Shown: piece after piece, positions 1 to 12,394 of the stretch
Layout of the letters: each line of letters opens with the position of its first letter
Position numbering within the stretch: position 1 is the first letter of the stretch
Source: Unio delphinus
Lineage: Eukaryota > Mollusca > Bivalvia > Unionida > Unionidae
Length of the DNA: 64,000 bases
Reading direction: 5' to 3'
NCBI GenBank assembly: GCA_029339505.1
Contig: JAQISU010000123.1
Span: 7,181,501-7,245,500 of the forward strand
Made by a program: the position numbers and the translations under genes
The notes under the pieces: generated by a model
Databases searched by the model: none
The model's input: only the letters and a program-made list of their open reading frames with translations
What the model was told of the DNA's origin: nothing

Positions 1-960
1 GACACAAACTTTTTAAAGTTACGCAGCTTATTTCTTTGATGCAGTCAGACATTCAACATCGGGAAACTATCAGTTTTATTAAACACGTTAATATTATTAA
101 TCCTTGATCGTTTTTGCGTGGATTAAATATAAGCCGTTCTATAGAACTCGGGAGGGGTGCGTCAAGCGTAGGTACCCAGATAAGGGTTTTAAAAGTACGC
201 ATGTGTAGAGGAAGGAGCGAGGGGTCAAGCCTTGGCAGATTATTGCATACGTACCAAATTGATGACCCTAAATTTCAATCAACGATGGTGAAACAAATTA
301 AATGACAGCAATCTCTCAAATACTGAGTCAAATGTAAAATATCTACGCATCCTGGTAGTTTGGACTTTGATCATATGATTTATTTATGCATTAATTTTGT
401 ATTTGAACTCACAATTTGTTAAACTATGAGGTTTTGTTACGTTCCTGCCTTATGCTTTCAAAACGACAGATTCAGTGGAGACATATCTCATTTTATCATG
501 ACCTGTACGGATCAATAGCTTATCGCATGGCAGAAACTCCGTATCTGGATATGTGTCTCTAAGTTAACGTTGAATTAATCTGTATTTCATTCATATATTT
601 AGGCTCCCTTGGTTAACGTGTTAGCTTCTTGTACCATCTGAGTGTTCCAAGTCACTTACGGGCAGGAACTTGGCAAGATATATCAAATCGTTCATAATCT
701 AATGATTTGACTAAGGTCTTGTTCAATTGATTCGCTCTCAATTTAGTTAGAGTTATTAAAAATGTAACTGTTTAAATATTTATAATTCATTAATGTATTT
801 TATGTCGATGTAGGGCAAATTTTTGTATAAAATGATAACAATTGGTGCTAATTGCACTGATAGGACATCCAATAAACGCATCGTAATAGCATTGTATTAT
901 TATAGTAAAAGAAAACCATGCTGACTAAGTATCTTATCAGTAATCCCGTTAAACATAGAT
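1..960. other. Non-coding host DNA
   Basis: AT-rich sequence with only short chance reading frames (the longest is 63 codons, low complexity). I see no recognisable gene, RNA or transposon here. Confidence 0.6.
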
Positions 961-1215
961 CATGACCCTTTAGCACGCTAATGCTCAAAGTTATTTTCAT
1001 GACCCATTAGCACGCTAATCTCAAAGTTATTTTCATGACCCATTAGCACGCTAATCTCAAAGTTATTTTCATGACCCATTAGCACGCTAATCTCAAAGTT
1101 ATTTTCATGACCCATTAGCACGCTAATCTCAAAGTTGTTTTCATGACCCATTAGCACGCTAATCTCAAAGTTATTTTCATGACCTATTAGCACGCTAATC
1201 TCAAAGTTATTTTCA
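961..1215. repeat. 36-bp minisatellite, about 7 copies
   Basis: Seven near-identical head-to-tail copies of a 36-bp unit containing CATGACCCATTAGCACGCTA. The unit length is a multiple of three, so the minus strand stays open and gives a repetitive 71-codon frame. That frame is a by-product of the repeat, not a gene. There is no spacer variation, so it is not a CRISPR array. Confidence 0.9.
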
Positions 1216-1249
1216 ACCGTTTGAGAGAGAACTTACAAGGTAGTTTTAT

Positions 1250-1800
1250 GAAATTTAATATAAAAAAGGATAAAGTCAACATTTAAAAGTTTGTTAGGTC
1301 GTAGGAAGTTCAGGAATACAAAATGTATTGATTATCAAATTCATCTAAATCTATTATTCGCTAATGCTTAACATCGACTAGGGGACCGTTAAGCAACATC
1401 TTGGGGGCAATCAAACAACAACAATGTAATCTTAGTTTATGTATTCAAATGTTATTTGGTTGTCAGTTTAATGTTGATGAATAACCGATAAAGTACCATA
1501 ACTGTCAGTTGATGAAGTTTAAAATTAAAAAAAGATAAAGCCAACAACATTGGAAAGTTGTTAGGTCGTAAGAAATTCAGAAACACAAAATGTATTGATA
1601 ATCGAATTCATCTAAATATATTATTCGCTAATGCTTAACTTCGACTTAGAGGCAATCAAACATAAAAAAATGTAACCATAGTTTATGTATTCAAATGTTA
1701 TATGATTGTTCATTTAATGCTGATAAACTACAGAATAAATACCATAACTGAAGGTTAGATTTAAAATTAAGAAAGGATAGCGCCTAATATTTAGAAGTTC
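1250..1800. repeat. Diverged tandem duplication, unit about 240-265 bp
   Basis: Three imperfect head-to-tail copies begin near 1250, 1515 and 1757. Landmarks repeated in order are a GGATAAAG-like block, TTAGGTCGTA, AAATGTATTGAT and TTATTCGCTAATGCTTAAC. The third copy is only partial. No coding signal. Confidence 0.65.
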
Positions 1801-4503
1801 GAAGCGCTTTACAACATCTATAATGAAATGACAACCAAAAAACACCCCGAACAAACAAAATGAAATTAGAAGACAAACAATCCTAAAAATATTTTAGGTA
1901 GGAAACATTATTAGGTCTTTAAGCTTGTTGTTGCATTCGAAAAAGGTATGTTTTATGAATACTCCTGAAAGGGATCAGTTTGTATTTGTGTCTAATGTCA
2001 ATGGGCTATTCGTTATACGGCTCGATGTCACGACCCGTTCAAGTAGTAAGTTTTATGTTATGAAGACCCCACTTAGATATACTTCAAATCTTGATGTTTG
2101 CTTAAATATATTTATTATGAAGGACAAAATCAACAAAGCTAGTCAAACATTCAAATCGGTTTGGTTTAAGAATTGATCTTCAGTGTTTATCGAAAGCTGT
2201 AAACATTGTAGGGTCTCAGACTGAGGGTGGGTCTGCGTACAATGATTTCAGTCGTTTGAAAAGTGTCCTGTTACTTCTTAATGAACGCATTTTATCAAGG
2301 CACAGTTACAAGACTACTTGCATAAATGATGTTAACGGGTCTTAATGTCGAAGAGAATAAATTAACAATAATTTGAATAAATTGGAAAACAAATCTAGAT
2401 GTAAATACAGATTAACATGGATTCTACTCTTTTAAGTAGGAGGAGTGTGGATGTGGAAAGTAAAGTTACCATGACTTCACGCGAACTAAACTTTACTGGA
2501 ATCCATGAACAGGGGCTATCACTATATAATATCGCTTCAATGTGTAAACCAAAAATGGGACACATTATGTAGAAACCTAATAACCATAATTACAGCAACA
2601 ACAAAAATAGGCTATAGAATCTACTTTTATTTCAAAATCAGAGGTATGTTCGTCATCTTTCTGCCGCTAGCTTTGAGTGTACTCAATTATAAACATAAAT
2701 AGTCGATGAGGATACATAGTATTGATCTATCTTATATTGATTTGCAAAAAAAGTACTTATACAAGTTACTTCAATAACTTACTAATACTATAATTCCATG
2801 TCTTGATGAAGATTGGTTTTACTTCCTAGTTGTGAAATATGCATAAAACAGTGCTGCTTTAATTTATCAACTTTTCACTCCTGACATTCCTCAGCGTAAT
2901 ACCCCTATATGCATTATTTATATCATCTTTTGGGGGCATGGTAGTAATAACCCGTTTTAGGGGGAATGGGAGTAATAACCCCACTTTTTGGAGTGGGTGG
3001 AAGGAATAACCAATTTCGCGCGCATCGGATTAATAACCCCTTTTGTTCATAGCGATTAAATGTTTGGTAACGTGTTATAGGAAACTAAGAACATAAAATT
3101 TAAAAATCTAGCTGAGAATAAAATCGGGTACCTGTACTAGAGATTGCGTGATATTCTAAAAATTCTTCAGTAGAACACATTTTTCATGAAATGTACATTA
3201 CTATTGTACGTTGTTTATATGGGCTTAAGAGGAAGGTGATTTTCTAAGAAACCGAATGTTAAACCCGCGTTATATTATTATTTTTATCAGTACAACATAT
3301 CAATTTCGTTCACACATACATACTTGACACCGACAATGAAACGTTCATTGATTGCGCTTTGTAAGAAATGATTGGAAAAAATATTTCAAAAGGAAAGTCT
3401 TGTTTTCATGTCCAAAAACTGAAATAATGAATCAAAATCATACTACCACAGGCAAAGGTTGTATATTTACATTTTATTTGCTTTAAAACAGGTTACCGAT
3501 ATGATAAAATAGAACTGTAAGTAAACACTATGGAAGACAAATTGAAGTAATTAAACCCTGAATGACTGTCTTGTACGCATTAAATTCATGTCACTCTTTA
3601 ACCTGGTGACCTTTGGCTGAAGTATCACGAGTACCAACAGTTATACACTGTGCAGGCTGTGGCTGGGTGTCCACTGCTATGAAAGTAACAAGAGTTAACT
3701 TTACTATCGATACCTGAATAACTTTTCAGAAACATAGCAATCTCATCATACAGCGAAAGTCAAAAGTCTACTTTAACATCTGTTTGGAGCTATATTTTTC
3801 TTCACAAATCCTGCACATAGGATGTAATGTCCTATAAAGTTGCAATACGTGAGGACACCTCATTTGCACAACATAGATATTTTGTACTTGATATTATTCT
3901 TAAATGTTTGCAGCCATATATTAGTTATTTTCTAATTTTATCTCGCTGACTGGAGTTCAAACAACATTTCTTGTAATATATTCCACTGCTACAAAATATA
4001 TATGGACCAAACGGATACCTAGTAAAATTAATCCAATCACAGCTATACTGAAATAAGTCTTGATGTAATTGCTATCGCATCACATGATGCATCACCAAAC
4101 CAATGGAGATCAAGATAATAACAATGTATTTATTTATGATTATCACCGTAACAGTATTAACATTAGATTTTTTAAAAATAATTATATGCACTACTGCTGA
4201 ATCTTCAGAGAACCGAAAAAGCCCATCTCAATAAATACAACTTAAGGCTTTTACTTTGTAGAAACAAGTCTGTTTGCAATAAATTACCTAATACAGAATA
4301 CGGCTAGAAATCAACACCATTCAAGAGTGTTGCAAAAATGCATATAATCTGGGTGAAATCTTTCGAATACGAAAGCGCTGTACTATTCTCCACGCTCATT
4401 GATATATCTGTGTTTTTTATCTTTATTAATTTTGATTGGTTGAGGTGTTACAATGACAAACACATTATTTTTCTTGCTTTTAATAAGTTATGCGAGGATA
4501 TCT
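1801..4503. other. Non-coding host DNA left of Polinton-1
   Basis: No convincing gene. Frames of 83 codons (1925-2176) and 65 codons (2505-2702) have no recognisable composition or motif. At 2930-3045 a short G-rich motif around AGTAATAACC recurs about four times with variation. The last five bases, TATCT (4499-4503), are the left target-site duplication of Polinton-1. Confidence 0.55.
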
Positions 4504-4732
4504 AGCAGCAGAGAGGGCGAATCCGACAACGTTTTAGAAGCGTCCATTTGGGAAACCAAGGCTTCGTCCAAATCGTAAAATAGCGTCTATTTGGTAAACC
4601 AAGGATTCCTTCAAAATCGAAAAAAAAGTTTCCTTTGGAGACGCAAGGTGATTGTTGCGCCCTCTGCTGCTATGGGGGTAAAAATCTTTTTTACGATGAA
4701 AATCCTTTTGGATTTCACAAGCAGACTAATTT
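4504..4732. repeat. Polinton-1 left terminal inverted repeat
   Basis: It matches the reverse complement of 16115-16300 with indels. The outer block 4504-4671 itself starts AGCAGCAGAGAGGG and ends CCCTCTGCTGCT, so the block is framed by inverted copies of the terminus. The inner part (4672-4732) has a hairpin AAATCC-TTTT-GGATTT and reaches the stop region of the minor capsid gene. The left block is about 42 bp longer than the right one because a segment containing ACCAAGG is partly duplicated. Confidence 0.85.
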
Positions 4733-6130
4733 GTAAAAACCTCACCTCGTAAATCAATCAGATTATTGGACTGGTCAGTGAGTTTAAAATTAATTTTCGT
4801 CAACGAATCATTATGAAATCGCATAAAGACTGCATTAATTGAGTCCTCAATTATTAAAAATCCGGGTGGAGCTGTTGGTGCAAATGAATATAAAATATAT
4901 CCTTGTTGAGCTTGATTTGATCTTTCGAGATTTATTTGATAACTTCCTTCGATAACATCACATACTAAATTCACTGCAATCACCTAGGATATATTGACGT
5001 TTTGAGGAGCGATTTGTCGCCCACCACCATCTGGGTCATTATTATGTTTGAGGATATTTGTTTGTGGTTGTGGTATTTTTTTCCATGCGTCGTGAATCCT
5101 TTTGACACTATCATCGATGGCATCATTGAGTTTTTTCTTTAGCTCGGGTACGACATATCCTGGAAACTTAAATGTAGGGATATCTTCTACGCGTATTTTA
5201 TATTTTTCTGAAAATTTTGTTCTCGTTGCAACAATACTATCAGCTAAGATACGTTGAACAAGTAGCAAATTAAATTCATCCATGTCGGCGATAATTTTAT
5301 TACACACCTCTACGTATTTGATGAATTCACCTCGGTTGGATGGGATTTTACTAGCTTCCGCTACGATTAGATTTCTAAATGTTTCAAAATCGGTGTTCAT
5401 CGCTGTAAACTGATTGGTAACATCTAGTTATTAATAAGGGGTTATTGAATCCCCCTCTCTCAAAATAACCACTAAACTGAAAATCTAGTGGTAACCAATA
5501 TGTTAATTTATCAAGTGGGTTTGGGTAGGGATCATTGATATCGTATGTATGTATACTACTATAACCATGATAATCCTCCTTCGTTGAAACATAATCAGAT
5601 TTTTGTGGTTCTGGTGGCATTTGATAAGATGCCTGAGGTGGGTTTTCAGGCCATCCTAATATAGCTCTGATTGAACTCTGATAGATGTCTACGACATACA
5701 CGGGCGAGTTTATCTCAATGGCAGATGATAGTGTTGGTTCATGAACCGTTATAGCAATTTTCGATTCTTTTCCAGTAATGGATTTTGTTCTGCGTTGTAA
5801 TTCATTATTGATCTGTTCGATTTGGTATGACCCAGATGGTAGCGAAACAACGTTCCAGTATGGAGTACCATCAGGTTTATTCTTACTCGCAAACACCAGG
5901 GAATGATTTGGTTGCTGACCACGGAAAGGTGCTGTTCTAATATTTGTCCAAACGTGATACACTCGTAATTTTGCTAGTGCTCTCTCTTTCACCGGAATCG
6001 CAGTAGGGAAATTCACACTGAATTCAGGATTCGTTGAGGTTATTGAGATCATTCTGGTTTTCACCGGTGTGGTATTTTCCGCTATTCGTTGAAGCAGTTC
6101 TTGCGATGTCGCCATTGTTATTATATTCAT
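4726..6130 (-). pseudogene. Minor capsid (penton-like) protein, broken
   Basis: Degraded copy of the 456-residue gene at 42853-44223. The 5' part (5384-6130) is open, then the frame shifts near 5384-5400. The middle part (4984-5400) ends at a TAG where Polinton-2 has a serine codon, and the C-terminal 85 codons (4726-4983) are open again. Conserved landmarks include a GSYQIEQINN motif in the N-terminal half and a C-terminal beta-rich segment with NFKLTDQSNNLIDL. The start could be 6130 or the second methionine at 6115. In other Polintons proteins with these two ends are regarded as minor virion (penton, single jelly-roll) candidates; that function is inferred. Confidence 0.7.
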
Positions 6131-6564
6131 GTTGTTTTTCTAATCTTGACATCGCGGAATCATAAACACGTACCATCGCTGAAAACTCATTATCTGATAT
6201 TAATGTGTCATCGAGGGAAGACAATATCATCGAGGATAATTGGGAGTATGCGGCTGACACAACATGGAACCTAACTACGTAGTCTTGTAGTTTACGCTGG
6301 CTGCATGATGATATTTTTTTATTATTGAAATAATTCCAGCGATTGTTGTCGCCGCTGATATACAAATTGGAACAGCTATCGGGGCAATCATTGTCACCGA
6401 GGATAGTAATATACCAGTTCCGGTGATTACACCTACACGGTGACATCAACTGCGGTGATTCTTCGTCGATATTTATTTATTTTTACTTGATACTCCTCAG
6501 CGAGTGTTTTGAGTTTAGTTTGAAATTCTCTGACCAGATCGTAGCGATATTGCTGTGATGACAT
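6024..6564 (-). pseudogene. Two-helix membrane protein, broken
   Basis: Counterpart of 44030-44678. It starts at 6564 with a Q-Y-R-Y-D segment followed by a charged helix. A stop follows the early T-V-D-V-T region, then come a hydrophobic hairpin (A-P-I-A-V-P-I segment), a one-base loss in an A-run near 6320, and a polar tail with SEFSAMVRVYDSAMSRLE-type sequence. The 3' end overlaps the start of the minor capsid gene by about 100 bases, as in Polinton-2. Confidence 0.6.
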
Positions 6565-6584
6565 TTTATTTATTACAACAGAAA

Positions 6585-7660
6585 TCAATTTAGTTGTTTA
6601 CTTAAATTCGCTACGAATTCCACATACCATGTTACTGAAACCCAAGCCAAATCATTATCGGTGGATGCTATTGTAAATTGTTCAATTGTTCCCTTGTCGA
6701 TGATTGTTGATATCAAATTGTTGACACTAGATGAACTCGCTGATGAAATATTAAATTGAGTCGGTGACACTAGTGTTAATTGATAAATACCTTTGACGGT
6801 CGTGGTGATATTTAATGTTATTTTGTGGTGTCCACGTAAATGATCCGTATTGGATCGCGTACACGTTATTGATATTTTTTGTTCGTGAGGGATTTTTATT
6901 TTTTCAAGTTTTTCTATCATCCTCGGTAGATCATCCTTAGTGACATCGTTGGTCGTTTTAATATCCTCGCGAATAACTCCTAATCGCCGATTAATCGCTG
7001 TTATTTCATCTAGTTTTGTGATAATATCAGCGAGATCTATTTTATTATCTTCGTGTTTCGAATTTTTTTTACCAAAACATTTATCAATGGAGTCATCGGT
7101 CCTGTTAAAGTTTTTACGTAACGTAGTAAATTGAGATACATGAGTATCATACTCGGATCGCAACTTTGACAAATTATCCATGGAGGTTTTTATCTTCGTG
7201 AGTTTCGGTGCGGTCAAAGGTAGATTTTCAAAGAAATCTAATAGAGGTTTGTTAATACTGTCAATTAGACTTCTTTGTAATTCAAAAAACCGATCGAATT
7301 TAGTTATATGGTCGTCATATTCATCGCGCAGTTTTTTTCAATGGTTCTAAATTGTTAATTCTATCAACAATAGTTGAAATAAGTACACCTGATTTGAGTT
7401 TACCCTGATCAGAAAACAACGCGATAGTATCTTCTACTGCGTCGCGTCTTTTTGTCAAAATATCATCCAGGGAAACATTACTAGCTTTCAATATAGCCTG
7501 ACAATCTTAATATACAACTATTTCATTGGGATCAACACTTGTGAGATTTAACATCTCGGATATTTCACCTTCGATTATTTTTTTTTACATCACCGGTTGC
7601 AGATATTTCCGCTGTGGGTTTTTTCAGGCTTGATAAAGATCTCCCCCAGATATCAATCAT
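6585..7660 (-). pseudogene. Fibre-like coiled-coil protein, broken
   Basis: The intact 3' part (6585-7217, 210 codons) has a predicted coiled-coil stretch then a Ser/Thr-rich beta-type C-terminal domain (Y-Q-L-T-L-V, WVSVTWYVEFVANL). The 5' part back to an ATG at 7660 (M-I-D-I-W-G start, as in Polinton-2) is scattered over several frames. Polinton-2 has three tandem 93-bp units in the N-terminal third; here only one diverged unit (about 7400-7500) is visible. A role as a virion spike or fibre is inferred from architecture only. Confidence 0.6.
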
Positions 7661-7666
7661 GTTATT

Positions 7667-8081
7667 TTAAATAATTTCTCCCTAAAAAGCAATTACTCGT
7701 ATATTCGTAAACGGTTTTATAGGGTGGTTTTCCCGATGATGAAATAGCGTTGAGTACATTTAATACTTCTATGCCTCATATTGGTGGGTCATTCATTTTC
7801 TGTGTTGGTAGCGTGGAATACTTGAAAGGAGTTTTTAAGAGGTTTATATAACATATAAATTCTTTAGGCGACGCTAACCCATATTAATCGAAATAGATGA
7901 TTGCACGCTGATCAATCGCGTATGCAACCCAGTGAGTTTCAGGTCTGGTGATGTTATCGAGATTAATGATATGACTTTCAACGCTGTTTGGTTGTTGTGG
8001 TAATTGATCTCTCATAAAGACACCTCTAAAGTTTTATATCGCTAGCTTTTTAGCAGCATCGAGTAAATCAAAATTTGACAT
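7667..8081 (-). pseudogene. Adenain-type cysteine protease, inactivated
   Basis: The ATG at 8081 opens the same M-S-N-F-D-L start as the intact protease at 45753-46190. The catalytic-histidine segment T-H-W-V-A-Y is still readable, but a TAA follows Y-F-D, and the codon aligned with the catalytic cysteine (TGC in Polinton-2) is TGA. Several small indels lie between. The enzyme would have matured virion proteins; here it is dead. Confidence 0.8.
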
Positions 8082-8157
8082 GGGAACTATTGTTAGTAAA
8101 CTGTTCCTAATCTCAGGCCCTTTCCGCTGTACCATGAATACGGAGTTCCTGGTAGTC

Positions 8158-8745
<588 letters not shown>

Positions 8746-8786
8746 TTTGTTAATAATAGATTGATCTAATTGTTACATTAACATAT

Positions 8787-10170
8787 TTACCACGATTGCA
8801 TCAACTACTTTCATTCGTCCACCAACACCTTCGAGTAGCATTGATTTGTCGCTGAGAATTACAGCGAGAGGAGCGGTTAACACGAGCTCGAAAGTATATG
8901 TCAACGACGGATTGTCTCGTTAAGTCAAGATGTTCTATTGAAAAGTAGTAGATGGGATATAGTTTTTTTAAAATCCAACTGTGATATTTGTAGACCGGTA
9001 TCTACATTATTATCGCGTCCCATAAATGATAGCAAACGATGATACAAGCGTGCTATTTGGTTTTGATTGTAATTATGTAAAATATCCTCGGTTGGTTCCT
9101 GTTGACCGTTTACACTCAGCGAGACTTGATTAGCACCGAGTTGATTAAATATCATATGGCTGCGTAATTGTGAACCCAATCCCGCCTTATCCTGTAACGC
9201 AACAAATATATGCCGCGGCGCAGAAATACCTCGTTTTGATGTCAGTTGCCAAGTAAATGTATCATTAACAGTACTATCCACGATATCCATGGTAGTTGTT
9301 AGCCAACTTAGTAATGATTTGCCGCCTGTACTCATAAATGATAGTATTTTTTGCTCTATGGTGATTGATGCAGTCATTACTGGCATCCACAGTGTTAGTT
9401 TTGTTATATTCACCTTGCCATCAGCAACATCATCACCACGCCAGATTGCATCATTATCATCACCTTTTCGCACTATGCTTCGCTCCATAGATAACTTTTC
9501 TAACATTTCTGCAGAATCCAAATACATGATGTAGTGGAATCGCGCATGCGAATAATCAACGCTGTCCTTCCAACATTGATACGCGTGTTGCAAACCCTAA
9601 GTTGTAATTAGGATAAGTATTTATAATCATATTTTTGATATTAGCAGAAGTAGGAGGAACAGGAGCAACATAACCAGCAGCAGGGGTACCACGATCCGTT
9701 GGTTGTCTTATTTCATACTGGACGGGTTCAGCGTGATCAGTAATATCTTTTGCGAACATCATAGATGGACTTGACCATCTTGTATAATCATCAGAGTATC
9801 TTGCTAAACCCACTATTGTTGTGGCAACATCAGCATCATGTTCTATGGATTCAATCTCTTTTCAATCAATCATGTATCTAGCGCTGTTAAATAGCGCCAT
9901 GATACCATTATTGACAAAGCCGACTTTGGCACCAAGCGCATATTGCGGATCATTAGCAGCATGATTATTTGTTACAATTTCTCCTTCTACTTCGATAAAT
10001 GCTTCAGAGGGTAGAAAGTATTTGCTGGTATCCTGGACTTGAAGTTCGATTCTTGATCGACTATTTGATTGTGTTGCATTATAGGAAAAATACTGATAAT
10101 TAAGTGTAGAATCATTCTTGGGTACTGGGGCGTCCATATCAAACGCTGTATCAGGAGCCGATTTGAACAT
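8787..10170 (-). pseudogene. Major capsid protein (double jelly-roll), broken
   Basis: Counterpart of 46802-48202. It is read in at least three pieces, 9862-10170 (N-terminus), 9556-9813 and 8925-9593, with stops between them (for example within the sequence after the R-Y-M-I-D motif), and a diverged C-terminus down to about 8787. Readable landmarks are VGFVNNGIMALFNSARYMID, WLTTTMDIVD, ISAPRHIFVALQD and DTGLQISQLDFK. The downstream Y-P-I-Y-Y-F-like segment is out of frame. Confidence 0.8.
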
Positions 10171-10174
10171 ATTA

Positions 10175-10663
10175 TTATATATTTCTTGATCTAAATGGTG
10201 ATCTCGCTCGCGATTTCAAGCCACTTCCCGCTATCATATTTGCAGTAATATTATCCTGGGCGCTGCTCAGTGATGCTATTTTTTGAACCACTGCATTATT
10301 TATTATTTTGCTAATACTCGCGCACATAATTTCCGTAGATGGTAGTGGTCCTAGTGACTTTATCACTGATGACAAAGTCATCGGTTTCCTTCGCCGCCAA
10401 ACTAACGCTACTAGTTTTTCTTTAGTTGCGGAAAATGCCCTCCCAGCAACATAACCAACAGCGCTAATACCCTTATCACCAATAACATCAATAGCTTTCA
10501 TTGATAATTGTTTTGCAATTGGTGCTATTTTTGGAGCAATTCTTGCAAATAACCCTGCAATGGTATTACCGAGACCATCTCCATAGTACGCTCTATAAAC
10601 TGGCAATCGTGAGTTTACTACATAGACCATAGTTGGTTTGCTGTGGTTGTAGTGTATGATCAA
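10175..10663 (-). CDS. Small basic/hydrophobic virion protein candidate
   Basis: A 162-codon frame with no internal stop, one of the few intact genes in Polinton-1. It matches the 143-residue protein at 48294-48725: Y-Y-G-D-G-L-G-N near residue 28, an amphipathic segment (APKIAPIAKQLSMKAIDVI), a basic stretch (RRRKP), and the C-terminal MIAGSG motif that fits the adenain cleavage consensus (M/I/L)XGX-G. It lies 4 bp upstream of the major capsid start. A membrane-active or genome-associated minor virion role is inferred; no family name is certain. Confidence 0.6.
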   Translation of the reverse strand: MIIHYNHSKPTMVYVVNSRLPVYRAYYGDGLGNTIAGLFARIAPKIAPIAKQLSMKAIDVIGDKGISAVGYVAGRAFSATKEKLVALVWRRRKPMTLSSVIKSLGPLPSTEIMCASISKIINNAVVQKIASLSSAQDNITANMIAGSGLKSRARSPFRSRNI

Positions 10664-10734
10664 CTTATTTAAATGCTATTTATCTAATCGCAAAATTGCT
10701 ATCAATTTCCAATATTATGGATTTTCGACGAAGT

Positions 10735-11834
10735 CATCAAATTAATCACTATGGTAACCGTAAAAATCCGTGGGATTTTGGGCTAGCAAATCAATAAACT
10801 CTCAATATTCACCAATATCCATGATACCACCCTCAAATAGTAGTCTACAGATATCAGCTGCCTAATTAATTATTTCCGGTGAGTTATTTCCGGCTCGTTT
10901 TCCTCCTACGAGAATTTCTAATCGTGATATATCCCCGAGAATACTTTTAGGACAATGAACTAGACCACTGCCTTATACCCCCCCTTGGAGTTCCACTCTG
11001 AGAAATCCATTCCCACTACTATAACCAGTTGCACCCTGTGCATCCTCATCATCTTCGTCTCGATCCTATATTGGTTGACCACTCTTTTTTTTAATTTTAT
11101 TCAAATACGAATTATAATTATTATCATCTCTTGAGATTCTAATTCCACCGTGCTTTGCTAAATATATTTTATTTTTCCAGGTGTCAAAGAATTTCATATA
11201 GTCTTCAGCTCCATCTTTTATATATTTTTCACTTTTGTCTCTTTAAAATATTTAACAACAAAATCAGCTAATTCATCATCCGTGTAATCTTTAAATGTAT
11301 TTATCACTTCTTTCGGAAATATCTCTTCAGATGGATGTATTCTCTCTTTCAAAATTTCTTATTTTTCTTCAATAATATCATCCTCATCTTCTTCAATAAT
11401 ATTACCTAGTCGTTGTTTTTGTTCAGGCGTGTTTTCATGTGTGTGTGTGTTGGGGGGGGGGGTAATATCAATATCACCTTGTTGTTCCTGAAGTTGTGCA
11501 GCTGTTATTATATCACCAGGAAGTGGTTTTAAAGATTTCTTTGCTTGCTTGGATCTCTTTGCTATTTTTTCAAGTACAGGAAGAAGGGCTGGTATTTCTT
11601 TCTCTCGTTGTTCCTCAGGAAAATCTCCCCATAAGGCCTTTTCAGTGGTTGATACGACTTTTCCAGTTGCAGTGGTTACTGGTTTGAATAGCTGTTCAGT
11701 GTCTCCTGCAAAATCACTTGAAATTGCTATCTCGTTTGGAGCATATTTCGAACGGAATCACAAACTGGAATAAATTTATTAATTAAAGCTCATCGTTCAC
11801 GTGCTAATTTAGTTGTTAGTGCTTCATTTACCAT
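10735..11834 (-). pseudogene. Coiled-coil / AGNNS-domain virion gene(s), broken
   Basis: The 5' end (ATG 11834, M-V-N-E-A-L-T-T start) matches the gene at 49175-49708 but stops after 14 codons. Further pieces carry a charged segment, a D-D-E-L-A-D-F segment with downstream K-H-G-G-I (about 11110-11290) that I do not find in Polinton-2, and a 3' part with L-V-G-G and R-A-G-N-N-S (about 10890-10915) matching 48759-49178. In-frame stops and G/T-run slips (around 11439-11462) are frequent. The two Polinton-2 genes may be halves of one longer ancestral gene. Confidence 0.5.
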
Positions 11835-12016
11835 TATAAATAAATGTACGATGTTAATTGTAAGTGGTAAAACTCACCCCCAAAATTATTTTGTGTGTTA
11901 CACTTCCGCGTAGTGATTAAATCATCAGTGATAAATCACCTGTCTATAGAATTCTGTTCTAGGTGAGTAAGCGCATACCTGTCTATAGAATTTCCGTACC
12001 TGTATGTATGCCGTGT

Positions 12017-12394
12017 TTACTGTGTTGAGGTAATCAAAGGTGAATTTTCAGTTCGGCGGATAATCTCTTTTATTGTTTTGATTTTCGAGTTAATTGTGCG
12101 TTTGATTTCATATTGTTTTCCCAATTCACTTCTGACCTTTTCGACAGCAGTCAATAACGGGACGAACTTATTGATGTCGTTATAGAATGCAAGAGAGTCA
12201 TAAATAGCGTGTTGAATTCTCTTTATAAAAGAATAAGGTTTCGATAACACATACCTGTTATTCCGAGCGCTATCATCAATATCCTGAAATTCAGAAATAA
12301 TCTGATTACAATCTTATTTATCTGACAATTGAATTCCTTGATTTTTCAAATTGGAAATCTCGTTAATAATGACCTTCATATTTTCGAAATTCAT
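12017..12394 (-). pseudogene. Small conserved Polinton protein, one nonsense codon
   Basis: Homologue of the 113-residue protein at 50226-50567. The frame opens at 12394 and shows L-K-N-Q-G-I-Q-L-S-D, then a TAA near 12317, then continues as Y-S-F-I-K-R-I-Q and ends at 12017. The family is unknown to me; it is predicted helical and follows the structural gene block. Confidence 0.55.

Noticed and set aside
978..1193. 71-codon minus-strand frame with repeated G-H-E-N-N-F-E-I-S-V-L
   Set aside because: Pure product of the 36-bp minisatellite; unit length divisible by three keeps frames open.
961..1215. CRISPR-like array
   Set aside because: Direct tandem repeats without unique spacers, in a eukaryotic context. 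The 47-bp, 42-bp and 33-bp arrays were rejected for the same reason.
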